DNA of 64,000 nt from Bacteroidales bacterium (GTDB taxonomy: Bacteria > Bacteroidota > Bacteroidia > Bacteroidales > UBA932): assembly GCA_017395045.1 (NCBI GenBank), contig JAFPWG010000014.1, positions 1 to 64,000 of the forward strand. Direction: 5' to 3'. Positions 1 to 11,000 of this stretch are shown here, piece by piece; the first letter of the stretch is position 1, and every line of letters starts with the position of its first letter. A program made the position numbers and the translations under genes. A model generated the notes under the pieces. It was not told the DNA's origin and made no database searches. It was given only the letters and a program-made list of their open reading frames with translations.

Positions 1-996
1 AACACCGCCCACGTCGAGTACGAGACCGAAAAGCGTCACTATGCTCACGTCGACTGCCCTGGCCACGCCGACTATGTGAAGAACATGGTTACCGGTGCTG
101 CCCAGATGGATGGTGCTATCCTCGTTGTCGCTTCCACCGATGGTCCGATGCCGCAGACCCGCGAGCACATCCTCCTCGCCCGTCAGGTCAACGTCCCGAA
201 GATCCTCGTTTTCATGAACAAGGTCGACCTCGTCGATGATGAGGAAATGCTTGACCTCGTGGAAATGGAGATCCGCGACCTCCTCGCTTTCTACAAGTTC
301 GACGAGGACTGCCCGATCATCCGCGGCTCCGCCCTTGGCGCCCTCAACGGTGAGAAGGTTTGGGAAGACAAGGTCATGGAACTCATGGATGCCGTCGATG
401 AGTACATTCCGCTCCCGGAGCGCCTCGTTGACAAGGACTTCCTGATGCCTATCGAGGACATCTTCTCCATCACTGGCCGTGGTACCGTGGTCACCGGTCG
501 TATCGAGTCCGGTACCATCCACGTGAACGATCCGGTCGAGCTCGTCGGTTTCGGCGATGAGCCCCGCACCTCCGTCGTCACCGGTGTCGAGATGTTCCGC
601 AAGCTCCTCCCTCAGGGTGAGGCTGGTGACAACGTCGGTCTCCTCCTCCGTGGCGTGGACAAGAAGGAAGTCAAGCGTGGTGAGGTCGTCGCCAAGCCGA
701 AGTCCATCACTCCGCACACCGAGTTCAAGGCTCAGATCTACGTCCTGAAGAAGGACGAAGGCGGCCGGCACACTCCGTTCCACAATCACTATCGTCCCCA
801 GTTCTTCATCCGCACCCTGGATGTGACCGGTGAGATCATGCTTCCCGACGGCGTCGAGATGGTCATGCCTGGCGATAACGTGGAGATCACCGTCAAGCTC
901 ATCACTCCGGTGGCTATGAACGAAGGCCTGCAGTTCGCTATCCGCGAAGGTGGCCGTACCGTCGGCGCCGGCCAGGTGATCAAGGTGCTCGAGTAA
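1..996 (+). CDS. tuf: Elongation factor Tu, 3' part (5' end outside window)
   Basis: EF-Tu is the GTPase that delivers aminoacyl-tRNA to the ribosome. The frame is open from base 1, so about the first 64 codons lie outside the window; the ATG at 76 is an internal methionine. Visible G-domain motifs are DCPGH (G3), NKVD (G4) and GSALGAL (G5). Domain 2 begins around [17 protein letters not shown], and domain 3 ends with the usual [15 protein letters not shown]. The 331 residues present plus the missing start match the usual length of about 395. It is followed by tRNA-Trp and secE, the order expected in Bacteroidota. Codon use is strongly biased, as for a highly expressed gene. Confidence 0.98.
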   Translation, partial: NTAHVEYETEKRHYAHVDCPGHADYVKNMVTGAAQMDGAILVVASTDGPMPQTREHILLARQVNVPKILVFMNKVDLVDDEEMLDLVEMEIRDLLAFYKFDEDCPIIRGSALGALNGEKVWEDKVMELMDAVDEYIPLPERLVDKDFLMPIEDIFSITGRGTVVTGRIESGTIHVNDPVELVGFGDEPRTSVVTGVEMFRKLLPQGEAGDNVGLLLRGVDKKEVKRGEVVAKPKSITPHTEFKAQIYVLKKDEGGRHTPFHNHYRPQFFIRTLDVTGEIMLPDGVEMVMPGDNVEITVKLITPVAMNEGLQFAIREGGRTVGAGQVIKVLE

Positions 997-1020
997 GATC
1001 ATCGGCACTGAAGCCATTGC

Positions 1021-1051
1021 GGTGAGGGTGAGCCCCGTGCGCACCCTCACC
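1021..1051 (+). terminator. Hairpin after tuf
   Basis: GGTGAGGGTG (1021-1030) pairs perfectly with CACCCTCACC (1042-1051) around an 11-nt loop. Only CTTTA follows, so the U-tract is poor. It sits 24 nt after the tuf stop and 6 nt before tRNA-Trp. It may be a weak terminator or an RNA-processing structure separating the tuf message from the tRNA. Confidence 0.5.
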
Positions 1052-1056
1052 TTTAC

Positions 1057-1130
1057 AGGGGAATAGAACAAGGGTAGTTCAGCGGTCTCCAAAACCGTCG
1101 ATGTGGGTTCGAATCCTGCTTCCCCTGCCA
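1057..1130 (+). tRNA. trnW: tRNA-Trp (anticodon CCA)
   Basis: A full cloverleaf can be folded by eye. The acceptor stem is AGGGGAA (1057-1063) with TTCCCCT (1120-1126). The D-stem is GAAC/GTTC (1066-1069, 1077-1080). The anticodon stem is GCGGT/ACCGT with loop CTCCAAA (1087-1093), giving anticodon CCA at 1089-1091. The T-arm loop is TTCGAAT (1108-1114). The discriminator G and CCA end (1127-1130) are encoded. Its place between tuf and secE is typical for the phylum. Confidence 0.97.
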
Positions 1131-1212
1131 ATATCAAAGGTTACGATTTGGTAAATGTTTAACAGCCGCCGGATTCCCGCTTCCAATTTTTCCGGCGTCC
1201 ATTAAAGACAAG

Positions 1213-1401
1213 ATGAGAAAGTTCATTAACTACTTGAAAGAGTCCTACACGGAACTGACCAAGAAGGTGACGTGGCCGACCTGGACCAAGCTGCAGAGCT
1301 CTGCGATCCTGGTGCTGGTTTCCACGCTGATCCTGGCTGCGGTTGTCTTCGTGATGGATTTCGCTTTCCAGCATCTGATGGAGTTTATTTACGCATTGTA
1401 A
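1213..1401 (+). CDS. secE: Preprotein translocase subunit SecE
   Basis: This 62-residue protein is the small essential subunit that clamps SecY in the Sec translocon. It has a short amphipathic N-terminal helix (FINYLKESYTELTKKVTWPTW, with the conserved KVTWPT turn) and one membrane segment (SSAILVLVSTLILAAVVFVMDFAF, about residues 30-53). The single-span form is normal outside Enterobacteria. The ATG at 1213 is the only start that keeps the whole amphipathic helix. nusG starts 14 nt after the stop, so the two are cotranscribed as usual. No clear Shine-Dalgarno sequence precedes it. Confidence 0.95.
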   Translation: MRKFINYLKESYTELTKKVTWPTWTKLQSSAILVLVSTLILAAVVFVMDFAFQHLMEFIYAL

Positions 1402-1415
1402 TTTGATTTTTAGTC

Positions 1416-1979
1416 ATGGCTGACAAGAAATGGTACGTTCTGCGTACCGCGGGAACAAAGGAAAAGAAGGCCGCCGATTATCTCGTCAAGGAAATTGAAA
1501 GACACGCTGATCTGCAATCCGTTGTGGACCAGGTGCTCGTCCCTGTCAAGAAGGAGATCGTCACGAAGAATGGCAAGCGGAAAGAGGTCGAGAGACTTCT
1601 CTTTCCGGGCTACGTGCTGATCCACGCGGAACTCAGTCCCGATCTCGAATATGTCATCCGCAACGGCATCCCCGGCATGTCGGGCTTCCTGACCGAGAAG
1701 ACCGGCAACGGCACCACCGAGCGCATCCCCGTCCCCATCCGGGACGAAGAGGCCCAGCGCATCCTTGGCGGCCAGGACGAGAACGCCGTAAGCGCAGCCG
1801 AGACGGAAGTCAACTTCACGGTGGGAGAATCTGTCAAGATCACGGACGGTCCGTTCAGCGGTTTCAGCGGAACGGTCGAAGAGATCATCGAAGACAGGAG
1901 CAAGCTCAAGGTAGTCGTAGTGATCTTCGGGAGGAAGACCCTCCTGGAACTCAGCTTTACACAAGTAACGAAAGAATAA
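1416..1979 (+). CDS. nusG: Transcription termination/antitermination protein NusG
   Basis: NusG binds RNA polymerase and modulates pausing, termination and transcription-translation coupling. The 187-residue protein has the N-terminal NGN domain (starting KKWYVLRTAGTKEKKAADYL; the LLFPGYVLIHAEL segment at about residues 60-73 is the polymerase-contact region) and a C-terminal KOW domain (about residues 130-187, VGESVKITDGPFSGFSGTVEEI). Length is normal. The ATG at 1416 follows secE by 14 nt, and rplK follows after 9 nt, so this is one operon. Confidence 0.97.
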   Translation: MADKKWYVLRTAGTKEKKAADYLVKEIERHADLQSVVDQVLVPVKKEIVTKNGKRKEVERLLFPGYVLIHAELSPDLEYVIRNGIPGMSGFLTEKTGNGTTERIPVPIRDEEAQRILGGQDENAVSAAETEVNFTVGESVKITDGPFSGFSGTVEEIIEDRSKLKVVVVIFGRKTLLELSFTQVTKE

Positions 1980-1988
1980 CAAATCCGT

Positions 1989-2432
1989 ATGGCAAAAGAA
2001 GTTACCGGATTCATCAAGCTCCAGATCAAAGGCGGAGCTGCGAATCCTGCGCCGCCGGTAGGACCGGCCCTCGGTTCCAAGGGCCTGAACATCATGGATT
2101 TCTGCAAGCAGTTCAATGCTCGCACCCAGGATCAGGCCGGCAAGGTCCTCCCCGTCGTCATCACTGTTTTCAGTGACAAGTCCTTCTCCTTCGAGGTGAA
2201 GCAGCCCCCCGTGGCCGTGTCCCTGAAGGAGGCCGCCAAGATCTCTTCGGGATCCGGCGAACCGAACCGCAAGAAGGTTGCATCCGTCACCTGGGACCAG
2301 GTCAAGGAGATCGCCCAGTCCAAGATGCCCGACCTCAATTGCTTCACCCTCAAGTCCGCCATGTCCATGGTCGCCGGCACCGCCCGCAGCATGGGTATCA
2401 AGGTCGAGGGCGAATTCCCCGAGAACCTTTAA
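1989..2432 (+). CDS. rplK: 50S ribosomal protein L11
   Basis: L11 forms the base of the GTPase-associated centre on 23S rRNA, where it contacts elongation factors. Its 147 residues are the usual length. The N-terminal domain carries the proline-rich switch helix ([21 protein letters not shown], about residues 19-39). The C-terminal RNA-binding domain ends with the conserved [12 protein letters not shown]. The start fits the conserved [14 protein letters not shown]-terminus. rplA follows after 15 nt. Confidence 0.98.
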   Translation: MAKEVTGFIKLQIKGGAANPAPPVGPALGSKGLNIMDFCKQFNARTQDQAGKVLPVVITVFSDKSFSFEVKQPPVAVSLKEAAKISSGSGEPNRKKVASVTWDQVKEIAQSKMPDLNCFTLKSAMSMVAGTARSMGIKVEGEFPENL

Positions 2433-2447
2433 TCAAACGCACGTCCC

Positions 2448-3146
2448 ATGAGCAAGTTAACCAAGAACCAGAAAACCGTCCTTGCCAAGTATGACAAGAG
2501 CCAGGTTTACAGCCTCCAGGATGCGTGCGCGCTGCTGAAGGAAATCACCTATACCAAGTTCGACGCTTCCGTCGAAATCACCACGAACCTGGGTGTCGAC
2601 CCCCGTAAGGCCAACCAGATGATCCGTGGCGTTGTCACCCTCCCGCACGGAACCGGTAAGGTCACCCGCGTCCTGGTGCTCTGCACCCCGGACAAGGAGA
2701 ACGAAGCCAAGGAAGCCGGCGCCGACTATGTCGGTCTGGATGACTACATCACCAAGATCAAGGAAGGATGGACCGACGTGGACGTCATCATCTGCACCCC
2801 TTCCGTGATGGCCAAGGTGGGCCAGATCGGCCGTATCCTGGGTCCCCGCGGCCTCATGCCGAACCCCAAGACCGGTACCGTGACCATGGAAGTGGCCAGC
2901 GCCGTCAAGGCCGTCAAGGCCGGTAAGATCGACTTCAAGGTGGACAAGACCGGTATCATCCACGCCGCCATCGGCAAGGTCTCCTTCACCCCGGAGCAGA
3001 TCGCCGAGAACGCCAAGGCGTTCGTGGGCGCCGTCCTCAAGCTGAAGCCGCAGTCCCTCAAGGGTACCTACTTCAAGGGTTGCACCCTGTGCACCACCAT
3101 GAGCCCGGCCGTCAAGTTGGATCCGAAGGCTTTCACCGCCGAATAA
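2448..3146 (+). CDS. rplA: 50S ribosomal protein L1
   Basis: L1 binds 23S rRNA at the mobile L1 stalk and helps release deacylated tRNA; in many bacteria it also represses its own mRNA. The 232-residue protein has typical L1 landmarks: [20 protein letters not shown] near residue 42, the [18 protein letters not shown] signature at about residues 127-144, and the C-terminal [20 protein letters not shown]. It follows rplK by 15 nt and precedes rplJ by 18 nt in the operon. Confidence 0.98.
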   Translation: MSKLTKNQKTVLAKYDKSQVYSLQDACALLKEITYTKFDASVEITTNLGVDPRKANQMIRGVVTLPHGTGKVTRVLVLCTPDKENEAKEAGADYVGLDDYITKIKEGWTDVDVIICTPSVMAKVGQIGRILGPRGLMPNPKTGTVTMEVASAVKAVKAGKIDFKVDKTGIIHAAIGKVSFTPEQIAENAKAFVGAVLKLKPQSLKGTYFKGCTLCTTMSPAVKLDPKAFTAE

Positions 3147-3150
3147 CAGA

Positions 3151-3157
3151 AGGGAGG
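3151..3157 (+). promoter_or_regulatory. Strong Shine-Dalgarno sequence before rplJ
   Basis: AGGGAGG lies 7 nt before the rplJ ATG and contains the full GGAGG core. The other ribosomal genes here (rplK, rplA, rplL), nusG and rpoC have no such sequence, as expected in Bacteroidota, where the anti-SD is mostly unused. It may therefore have a special role, for example in L10-L12 dosage control. Confidence 0.6.
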
Positions 3158-3164
3158 AATCGTT

Positions 3165-3695
3165 ATGAAGAAAGAAATGAAAGAGCAGGTTATTGCGGCC
3201 ATCAAGGCCAATATGGCCCAGTACCCGAACTTCTACATCACGGACATCGCCGGTCTCAACGCCGAGGAGACTTCCAAGCTCCGCCGCGACTGCTTCAACG
3301 AGGGCATCAAGCTCACCGTCGTCAAGAACACCCTGTTCCACAAGGTGATCAAGGACGCCCAGAACAGCGAGATGGACCTGCTGGTCCCCACCCTCGAAGG
3401 CAACACCGCCATCATGTACACCGAGGCTCCGGCCGTTCCGGCCAAGCTCATCAAGAAGTACAACAAGGCCGGTTCCGAGAAGCCCGCGCTCAAGGCTGCC
3501 TATGTCCAGGAGTGCGCCTTCGTCGGTGCCGACAAGATCGATGCCCTCATCAACATCAAGTCCCGCGAGGAACTCATCGGCAACATCGTCGCGATGCTCC
3601 AGTCCCCGATCCAGAACGTGGTCTCCGCGCTCCAGAACGGTGGCGGCCAGCTCATCGCCGGTCTCGTCAAGAAGCTCGAGGAAAAAGAAAATTAA
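3165..3695 (+). CDS. rplJ: 50S ribosomal protein L10
   Basis: L10 anchors the L7/L12 dimers to the ribosomal stalk base. The 176-residue protein has the N-terminal rRNA/L11-binding domain (residues 1-130, with ADIAGL-like TDIAGLNAEETSKLRRDCF and the KNTLFHKV segment) and a C-terminal helix (VSALQNGGGQLIAGLVKKLEEKE) that would carry L12 dimers. The ATG at 3165 has a 7-nt spacer from an unusually good Shine-Dalgarno sequence. rplL follows after 33 nt. Confidence 0.97.
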   Translation: MKKEMKEQVIAAIKANMAQYPNFYITDIAGLNAEETSKLRRDCFNEGIKLTVVKNTLFHKVIKDAQNSEMDLLVPTLEGNTAIMYTEAPAVPAKLIKKYNKAGSEKPALKAAYVQECAFVGADKIDALINIKSREELIGNIVAMLQSPIQNVVSALQNGGGQLIAGLVKKLEEKEN

Positions 3696-3728
3696 TCAAT
3701 ATCAAACAATCAATAAAAAACAACAATT

Positions 3729-4106
3729 ATGGCAGATGTTAAAGTTCTCGCAGAAGAGTTGGTTAACCTTACTGTGAAAGATGTCCAGGAACTCGCTAAG
3801 ATCCTGAAGGAAGAGTACGGTATCGAGCCCGCCGCCGCCGCCGTGGCAGTCGCCGCTCCCGCCGCCGCCGCCGAGGCTGCCGCCCCGGCCGAGCAGACTG
3901 AGTTCGACGTGATGCTCACCAGCGCTGGCCAGGCCAAGCTGCAGGTGATCAAGGCCGTCAAGGAGAATGCCGGTCTCGGCCTCAAGGAGGCTAAGGAACT
4001 GGTCGACAAGGCTCCTGTCGCCGTCAAGGAGAAAGTTTCCAAGGCTGAGGCCGAGGCTCTGAAGGCCGCGCTCGAGGAAGCTGGCGCCGAGGTTGAGATT
4101 AAGTAA
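3729..4106 (+). CDS. rplL: 50S ribosomal protein L7/L12
   Basis: L7/L12 is the multi-copy stalk protein that recruits and stimulates translational GTPases. The 125-residue protein has the N-terminal dimerisation domain (residues 1-35), a long Ala-Pro-rich hinge ([21 protein letters not shown], about residues 36-56) and the factor-binding C-terminal domain ([21 protein letters not shown], then [15 protein letters not shown]). An A-rich, SD-free leader precedes the ATG, as is typical for efficient Bacteroidota starts. A strong hairpin terminator follows. Confidence 0.98.
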   Translation: MADVKVLAEELVNLTVKDVQELAKILKEEYGIEPAAAAVAVAAPAAAAEAAAPAEQTEFDVMLTSAGQAKLQVIKAVKENAGLGLKEAKELVDKAPVAVKEKVSKAEAEALKAALEEAGAEVEIK

Positions 4107-4139
4107 CTCCGGCCCGCTTCCCGAACAGGGAAAGAATCA

Positions 4140-4174
4140 GGTTTAGAGCCCATAGTCGGCTCTAAACCTTTTTT
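4140..4174 (+). terminator. Intrinsic terminator/attenuator between rplL and rpoB
   Basis: GGTTTAGAGCC (4140-4150) pairs perfectly with GGCTCTAAACC (4158-4168) around the loop CATAGTC, followed by six T (4169-4174). It lies 34 nt after rplL and 38 nt before rpoB. Position and strength suggest partial termination, so that far more L7/L12 mRNA than RNA polymerase mRNA is made. No obvious new promoter lies between it and rpoB. Confidence 0.85.
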
Positions 4175-4211
4175 CCGTCTTTATTTTTTCTCCTAGAGCG
4201 AAGGAAGCACA

Positions 4212-7200
4212 ATGTCAAACAAGACCCAAAACAAGCGAATTAATTTCGCAACATCCAAAATTCTGGAATATCCTGACCTCCTTGAGGTCCAGCTCAAGTC
4301 CTTCCGGGACTTCTTCCAGCTGGAAACGACGCCCGAGAGTCGCAAGAACGAGGGTCTCTATCAGGTTTTCCAGGAAATTTTCCCGATCGAGGACACGCGG
4401 AACAACTACGAGCTCCGCTTTATCGATTACTTCATCGATCCTCCCCAGTACTCGATCGAGGAATGCCTTGAAAGGGGCTTGACCTACAATGTCCCCCTGA
4501 AGGCGAAACTCCGCCTTTCCTGCACCGATCCCGAGCACGAGGACTTCGATACGAGGGTCCAGGACGTCTACCTGGGCAACATCCCGTACATGACGCCCGC
4601 CGGCACCTTCATCATCAATGGATCGGAGCGCATCATCGTTTCCCAGCTTCACCGGTCTCCGGGCGTGTTCTTCGACCAGAGCATGCACGCCAACGGCACG
4701 AAACTCTATTCCGCCCGCATCATCCCGTTCAAGGGCTCCTGGATCGAGTTCGCGACCGACATCAACAACGTGATGTACGCTTACATCGACCGGAAGAAGA
4801 AGCTTCCCGTGACCACGCTTCTCCGCGCCATCGGCTACAACAGCGACAAGGATATCATCGATATCTTCGGCCTGGCCGACGAGGTCGTTGCCGATGAGGC
4901 TGCCCTGAAAGAGAATGCGGGTCGACTCCTCGCCGCCAAGGTCCTGAAGACGTGGACCGAGGACTTCGAGGATGAGGATACCGGCGAGGTGATTCCCATC
5001 GAGCGCACCACCGCCATCGTCGAGAGAGGGGAGATCCTCGACGAGGACACCATCGCCAAGATCCTGGACACCGACGTCAAGACCGTCCTGTTGCAGAAGG
5101 ACGAGGCGAACTCCGCCGAGTACGCCATTATCTACAACACCCTGCAGAAGGACCCGACCAATACCGAGATTGAGGCCGTCAACTACATCTACAAGCAGCT
5201 CCGCAATTCGGAACCGCCGGATGAGTCCACCGCCCGCGACGTCATCGACAAGCTTTTCTTCTCCGAGAAGCGCTATGACCTCGGCAGCGTCGGCCGCTAC
5301 CGCCTGAACAAGAAGCTCGGTCTTTCGACCGATCCGGGCGTGCGGGTCCTGACGAACACCGACATCATCGAGATCATCAAGTACCTGATCTCGCTCATCA
5401 ACTCCAGGGCCACGGTGGACGATATCGACCACCTTTCCAACCGTCGCGTCCGCACGGTCGGCGAGCAGCTCGCCAACCAGTTCAGCGTCGGTCTGAGCCG
5501 CATGGCCCGCACCATCCGGGAACGGATGAACGTCCGCGACAGCGAGCAGTTCAACCCGATCGACCTGATCAACGCGAAGACCCTCTCCTCGGTGATCAAT
5601 TCGTTCTTCGGCACGAGCCAGCTGTCCCAGTTCATGGACCAGACCAACCCCCTGGCCGAAATTACGCACAAGCGCCGTCTCAGCGCCCTCGGCCCCGGCG
5701 GTCTTTCCCGTGACCGCGCCGGCTTCGAGGTCCGTGACGTGCACTATACCCATTATGGCCGCCTGTGCCCGATCGAATCTCCGGAAGGTCCGAACATCGG
5801 CCTGATTTCGTCCCTGTGCGTGTATGCGCGCATCGACGAGCTCGGCTTCATCGAGACCCCTTACCGCGAGGTTCATGACGGAAAGGTGGACCTGAGCGAC
5901 ACCGGCTGGCACTACATGAGTGCGGAGGAGGAAGAGTCCAAGCACGTCTCTCTCGCCAACGTGGAGATGACGGACGACGGAGAACTCCTCGGCGACCGCA
6001 TCCAGTGCCGTCTGGAGGCCGACTTCCCGCTGGTTACCAAGGAAGAGGTCGACTACATGGACGTCGCCCCGAACCAGATGGCTTCCGTGGCGGCTTCCCT
6101 GATCCCGTTCCTCGAGCACGACGACGCGCACCGCGCCCTGATGGGTGCGAACATGATGCGCCAGGCCGTGCCGCTGCTCACTCCGCAGTCCCCGATCGTG
6201 GGTACCGGCCTGGAGGAGCGCGTCTGCATCGACTCCCGTACCCAGGTCATCGCCGAGCGCACCGGCCTGGTCACCTATGTCGATGCCAACGAGATCCACG
6301 TCAAGTACGACCGCACCGACGACGAGAAGTTCGTGAGCTTCCTGCCCGAGGAAACGGTGTACAAGCTCCCGATCTACCGCCGCACCAACCAGTCCACGAC
6401 CGTGATGCTCAAGCCGCTTGTGCGGAAGGGCGACAAGGTCACCAAGGGCCAGGTGCTCACCGAAGGTTACGCCACCGAGAAGGGCGAACTCGCCCTGGGC
6501 CGCAACCTGAAGGTCGCCTTCATGCCTTGGAAGGGCTACAACTATGAGGACGCCATCGTCCTGAGCGAGGAGATGGTCAAGTGGGACATCCTTACTTCCA
6601 TCCACGTGGACGAGTACCTCACCGAGGTGCGCGAGACCAAGCGCGGCATGGAGGAACTCACCTCCGACATCCCGAACGTGAGCGAGGACGCCACCAAGGA
6701 CCTGGACAAGGACGGTATCGTCCGCATCGGCGCGCACATCGAGCCGGGCGACATCATGATCGGCAAGATCACCCCGAAGGGCGAGAGCGATCCTTCCCCG
6801 GAAGAGAAGCTCCTCAAGGCCATCTTCGGCGACAAGGCCGGTGACGTGAAGGATGCCTCCCTGAAGGCCAATCCGTCCCTCTCCGGCACCGTCATCAAGA
6901 CCGCCCTGTATGCCAAGGTCTCCAAGGATTCCGGCCGCAAGAACGCCCGGAGCGAGCAGAAGGCCAAGCTGGAGATCATGCAGCAGGAGTTCGAGAAGGC
7001 TGCGGAGAAACTCCGCGCCACCTTCATCGACAAGCTGTGGTTCCTGGTGAGCGGCAAGAAGAGCGCCGGCGTAAGCGACCTCTACGGCGTGGAAATCTTC
7101 CCGAAGGGCAAGGAGTTCACCCTCCAGGGCCTCAAGGAAGCCGACTACATGAACATCAATTCCTCCAAGTGGTGCAGCGATGCGAAGACCTCCGGTCTCG

Positions 7201-8030
7201 TCCGCGAGCTCATCCGCAACTACTGCATCGCCCACAAGGAAGCCGAGACCCGTGCCAAGCGCGAGCTTGACAAGGTCAAGGTCGGTGACGAACTGGCCAA
7301 CGGCGTGATGCAGCTTGCGAAGGTCTATATCGCCAAGAAGCGCAAGATCACCGTCGGTGACAAGATGGCCGGCCGCCATGGCAACAAGGGTATCGTCGCG
7401 AAGATCGTCCGTCAGGAGGACATGCCGTTCCTGGAGGACGGTACTCCGGTGGACATCGTCCTGAACCCGCTGGGCGTGCCTTCCCGCATGAACCTTGGCC
7501 AGATCTACGAGACGGTCCTCGGTTGGGCCGGCTCCGAACTGGGCCTGAAGTTCTCCACCCCGATCTTCGACGGTGCGTCCATCGACGAGATCTGCGCCTA
7601 CACCGACAAGGCCGGCGTGCCCCGCTTCGGCAAGACGCGCCTGCGCGACGGCGGTACCGGCGACTGGTTCGACCAGCCTGCGACGGTGGGTGTCATCTAC
7701 ATGATCAAGCTCGGCCACATGGTCGACGACAAGATGCACGCCCGTTCCATCGGACCGTACTCCCTGATCACCCAGCAGCCGCTCGGCGGTAAAGCCCAGT
7801 TCGGCGGCCAGCGTTTCGGTGAAATGGAAGTCTGGGCCCTCGAGGCCTACGGCGCCGCGAACACCCTCCAGGAGATCCTCACCGTGAAGTCCGACGACGT
7901 GAACGGCCGTTCCAAGACGTACGAAGCCGTCGTCAAGGGCGATCCGATGCCCACCCCGGGCATTCCCGAGTCGCTGAACGTGCTCCTGCACGAGCTCCGC
8001 GGCCTCGGACTGAAGGTCACTTTGGACTAA
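4212..8030 (+). CDS. rpoB: DNA-directed RNA polymerase subunit beta
   Basis: This is the beta subunit of RNA polymerase, forming the catalytic pincer and the rifampicin pocket. The 1272-residue length is normal for Bacteroidota. The rifampicin region reads [21 protein letters not shown] followed by [20 protein letters not shown], with wild-type residues at the common resistance positions as far as I can judge. Further landmarks are [16 protein letters not shown], the [14 protein letters not shown]-type motif (here [18 protein letters not shown]) and the C-terminal clamp segment [24 protein letters not shown]. rpoC starts 21 nt downstream. Confidence 0.99.
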   Translation: MSNKTQNKRINFATSKILEYPDLLEVQLKSFRDFFQLETTPESRKNEGLYQVFQEIFPIEDTRNNYELRFIDYFIDPPQYSIEECLERGLTYNVPLKAKLRLSCTDPEHEDFDTRVQDVYLGNIPYMTPAGTFIINGSERIIVSQLHRSPGVFFDQSMHANGTKLYSARIIPFKGSWIEFATDINNVMYAYIDRKKKLPVTTLLRAIGYNSDKDIIDIFGLADEVVADEAALKENAGRLLAAKVLKTWTEDFEDEDTGEVIPIERTTAIVERGEILDEDTIAKILDTDVKTVLLQKDEANSAEYAIIYNTLQKDPTNTEIEAVNYIYKQLRNSEPPDESTARDVIDKLFFSEKRYDLGSVGRYRLNKKLGLSTDPGVRVLTNTDIIEIIKYLISLINSRATVDDIDHLSNRRVRTVGEQLANQFSVGLSRMARTIRERMNVRDSEQFNPIDLINAKTLSSVINSFFGTSQLSQFMDQTNPLAEITHKRRLSALGPGGLSRDRAGFEVRDVHYTHYGRLCPIESPEGPNIGLISSLCVYARIDELGFIETPYREVHDGKVDLSDTGWHYMSAEEEESKHVSLANVEMTDDGELLGDRIQCRLEADFPLVTKEEVDYMDVAPNQMASVAASLIPFLEHDDAHRALMGANMMRQAVPLLTPQSPIVGTGLEERVCIDSRTQVIAERTGLVTYVDANEIHVKYDRTDDEKFVSFLPEETVYKLPIYRRTNQSTTVMLKPLVRKGDKVTKGQVLTEGYATEKGELALGRNLKVAFMPWKGYNYEDAIVLSEEMVKWDILTSIHVDEYLTEVRETKRGMEELTSDIPNVSEDATKDLDKDGIVRIGAHIEPGDIMIGKITPKGESDPSPEEKLLKAIFGDKAGDVKDASLKANPSLSGTVIKTALYAKVSKDSGRKNARSEQKAKLEIMQQEFEKAAEKLRATFIDKLWFLVSGKKSAGVSDLYGVEIFPKGKEFTLQGLKEADYMNINSSKWCSDAKTSGLVRELIRNYCIAHKEAETRAKRELDKVKVGDELANGVMQLAKVYIAKKRKITVGDKMAGRHGNKGIVAKIVRQEDMPFLEDGTPVDIVLNPLGVPSRMNLGQIYETVLGWAGSELGLKFSTPIFDGASIDEICAYTDKAGVPRFGKTRLRDGGTGDWFDQPATVGVIYMIKLGHMVDDKMHARSIGPYSLITQQPLGGKAQFGGQRFGEMEVWALEAYGAANTLQEILTVKSDDVNGRSKTYEAVVKGDPMPTPGIPESLNVLLHELRGLGLKVTLD

Positions 8031-8051
8031 CCTTAAAGACTGATACTGAAT

Positions 8052-11000
8052 ATGCCTGCATATAACAACAAGGAAAACAAGGTGAAGAGCAACTTCTCGA
8101 AGATCTCCATCGCGCTCGCTTCCCCGGAGGACATTACCGAAAGGTCCTGCGGTGAGGTCCTGAAGCCGGAAACGGTCAACTACAGGACCTACAAGCCCGA
8201 GCGTGACGGCCTGTTCTGCGAGAAGATCTTCGGTCCGACCAAGGATTACGAGTGCTACTGCGGCAAGTACAAGCGGATCCGCTACCGCGGAATCGTCTGC
8301 GACCGCTGCGGTGTGGAGGTGACCGAGAAGAAGGTCCGCCGCGAACGGATGGGTCATATCACCCTGACCGTTCCGGTGGCCCACATCTGGTACTTCAAGA
8401 GCGCGCCGAACAAGATCAGCGCCCTCCTCGGCGTCCCTTCCAAGAAGCTCGAGTCCGTGATCTATTACGAGAAGTACATCGTCATCAACCCGGGCATGAC
8501 CGATCTGCAGAAGTACGATCTGGTCTCCGAGGACGAGTACCTGACCGTGATGGACCGGTTCCCGGAGAACTACACCCTGCCTGACGGCGATCCGCAGAAG
8601 TTCGTCGCCAAGATGGGTGCCGAGGGTATCTACGACCTCCTCAAGGAGATCGACGTCGAGGCTTTGGGCAAGTCCCTGCGCCAGCAGATGCGCACCGAGA
8701 CTTCCCAGCAGCGGAAGACGGACATCCTCAAGCGCCTGTCCGTGGTGAAGTGGTTCCAGGAGTCCAAGGACGTGAACCGTCCGGAGTGGATGATCATGAA
8801 GGTCCTGCCGGTCACTCCGCCGGACCTCCGCCCGCTCGTCCCGCTGGACGGCGGCCGTTTCGCCACCTCCGACCTGAACGACCTGTACCGCCGCGTCATC
8901 ATCCGCAACAACCGTCTGAAGAAGCTCATCGAGATCAAGGCTCCGGAAGTGATCCTGCGCAACGAGAAGCGCATGCTCCAGGAAGCCGTCGATTCCCTCT
9001 TCGACAACTCCAAGAAGTCTTCCGCCGTGAAGAGCGAGTCCAACCGGGCGCTGAAGTCCCTGTCCGACTCCCTGAAGGGCAAGCAGGGCCGTTTCCGCCA
9101 GAACCTGCTCGGTAAGCGTGTCGACTATTCCGCCCGTTCGGTTATCGTCGTGGGTCCGGAACTCAACATGCACGAGTGCGGTCTGCCGAAATTCATGGCC
9201 GCCGAACTGTACAAGCCGTTCGTGATCCGCAAGCTTATCGAGCGCGGCATCGTGAAGACCGTCAAGAGTGCGAAGAAGATCGTCGACCGCCGCGATCCGG
9301 TGATCTGGGACATCCTCGAGAACGTGATGAAGGGCCATCCGGTGCTCCTGAACCGTGCTCCGACCCTGCACCGCCTCGGTATCCAGGCCTTCCAGCCGCG
9401 GATGATCGAAGGCAAGGCCATCCAGCTGCATCCGCTCGCCTGTACGGCGTTCAACGCCGACTTCGACGGTGACCAGATGGCCGTGCACCTCCCGCTCGGC
9501 AACGCCGCCATCATGGAGGCGCACCTGCTGATGCTGGGATCCCACAACATCCTGAACCCGGCCAACGGCTCCCCGATCACGGTACCGTCCCAGGACATGG
9601 TCCTCGGTCTGTACTACATCACCAAGGAGCGTCCCGGCGCGAAGGGTGCCGGCCTGAAGTTCTACGGGCCGGAAGAGGTGATCATTGCCTATGACGGCAA
9701 GGTCATCGACATGCATGCCCCCATCGAGGTCCGTCTGCCGAAAGACAAGCAGGACCTCTCCAAGGGCTATGAGATGGTGAAGACCACCGCCGGTCGTATC
9801 ATCGTGAACCAGTGCGTCCCGGACGAGGTCCCGTACGTGAACGAACTGCTGGGCAAGAAGGCCCTGCGTACCGTCATCACTACGGTCATCAAGTCCACCG
9901 GTGTCACCCGTACCGCCCAGTTCCTGGACGATATCAAGAACCTCGGTTACTACCAGGCCTTCCGGGCCGGTATCTCCTTCAACCTCGGCGATGTCCTCAT
10001 CCCGGGCGAGAAGGCGGGGCTCATTGAAAAGGGTTACAAGGACGTGGAGGCCATCAAGATGAACTACGCGATGGGTTTCATCACCAACAATGAGCGCTAC
10101 AACAAGGTCATCGACCTGTGGACCGCCATCGACAACAAGCTCACCGGCATCGTGAAGGACCAGATCTCCGCCGACCAGCAGGGATTCAACCCGGTGTACA
10201 TGATGCTGGATTCGGGCGCCCGTGGTTCCGTGCAGCAGATCAAGCAGCTGTGCGGCATGCGCGGCCTGATGGCGAAACCGCAGAAGTCCGGCGCCGCCGG
10301 CGCGGAGATCATCGAGAACCCGATCGTGTCCAACCTGAAGGAAGGCATGACGGTGCTCGAGTACTTCATCTCCACGCACGGTGCCCGTAAGGGTCTGGCC
10401 GATACCGCCCTGAAGACGGCGGATGCCGGTTACCTGACCCGCCGCCTGGTGGACGTCTCCCACGACGTCATCATCACCGAGGAGGACTGCGGCACGCTCC
10501 GCGGCCTGATCGCCACGGCCATCAAGAACAAGGACGAGGTCGTCGAGTCCCTCGGCGAGCGCATCCTGGGCCGTACCTCCGTGCACGACATCTTCAACCC
10601 GCTTACCGGAGAGCTGATCATCTCCGCCGGCGAGGAGATCCGTGAGGACGTCGCCGCCCTCATCGACACCCTCCCGATCGAGCAGGTCGAAATCCGCAGC
10701 GTGCTCACGTGCGAATCCCGCAAGGGCGTCTGCGCGAAGTGCTACGGCCGCAACCTGGCCACTTCCCGCATGGTCGAGAAGGGCGAGGTCGTGGGTGTCA
10801 TCGCCGCGCAGTCCATCGGTGAGCCGGGTACCCAGCTGACCCTGCGTACCTTCCACGTCGGTGGTACCGCCTCCGGTTCGGTGGCCGACAACACCATCGA
10901 GTCCAAGTACGAAGGCAAGCTTGCCTTCGAGGAGCTCCGCACCATCGAGAAGGTCAACGACGACGGCACCGTGAACAACATCGTGGTGAGCCGCATGGCC

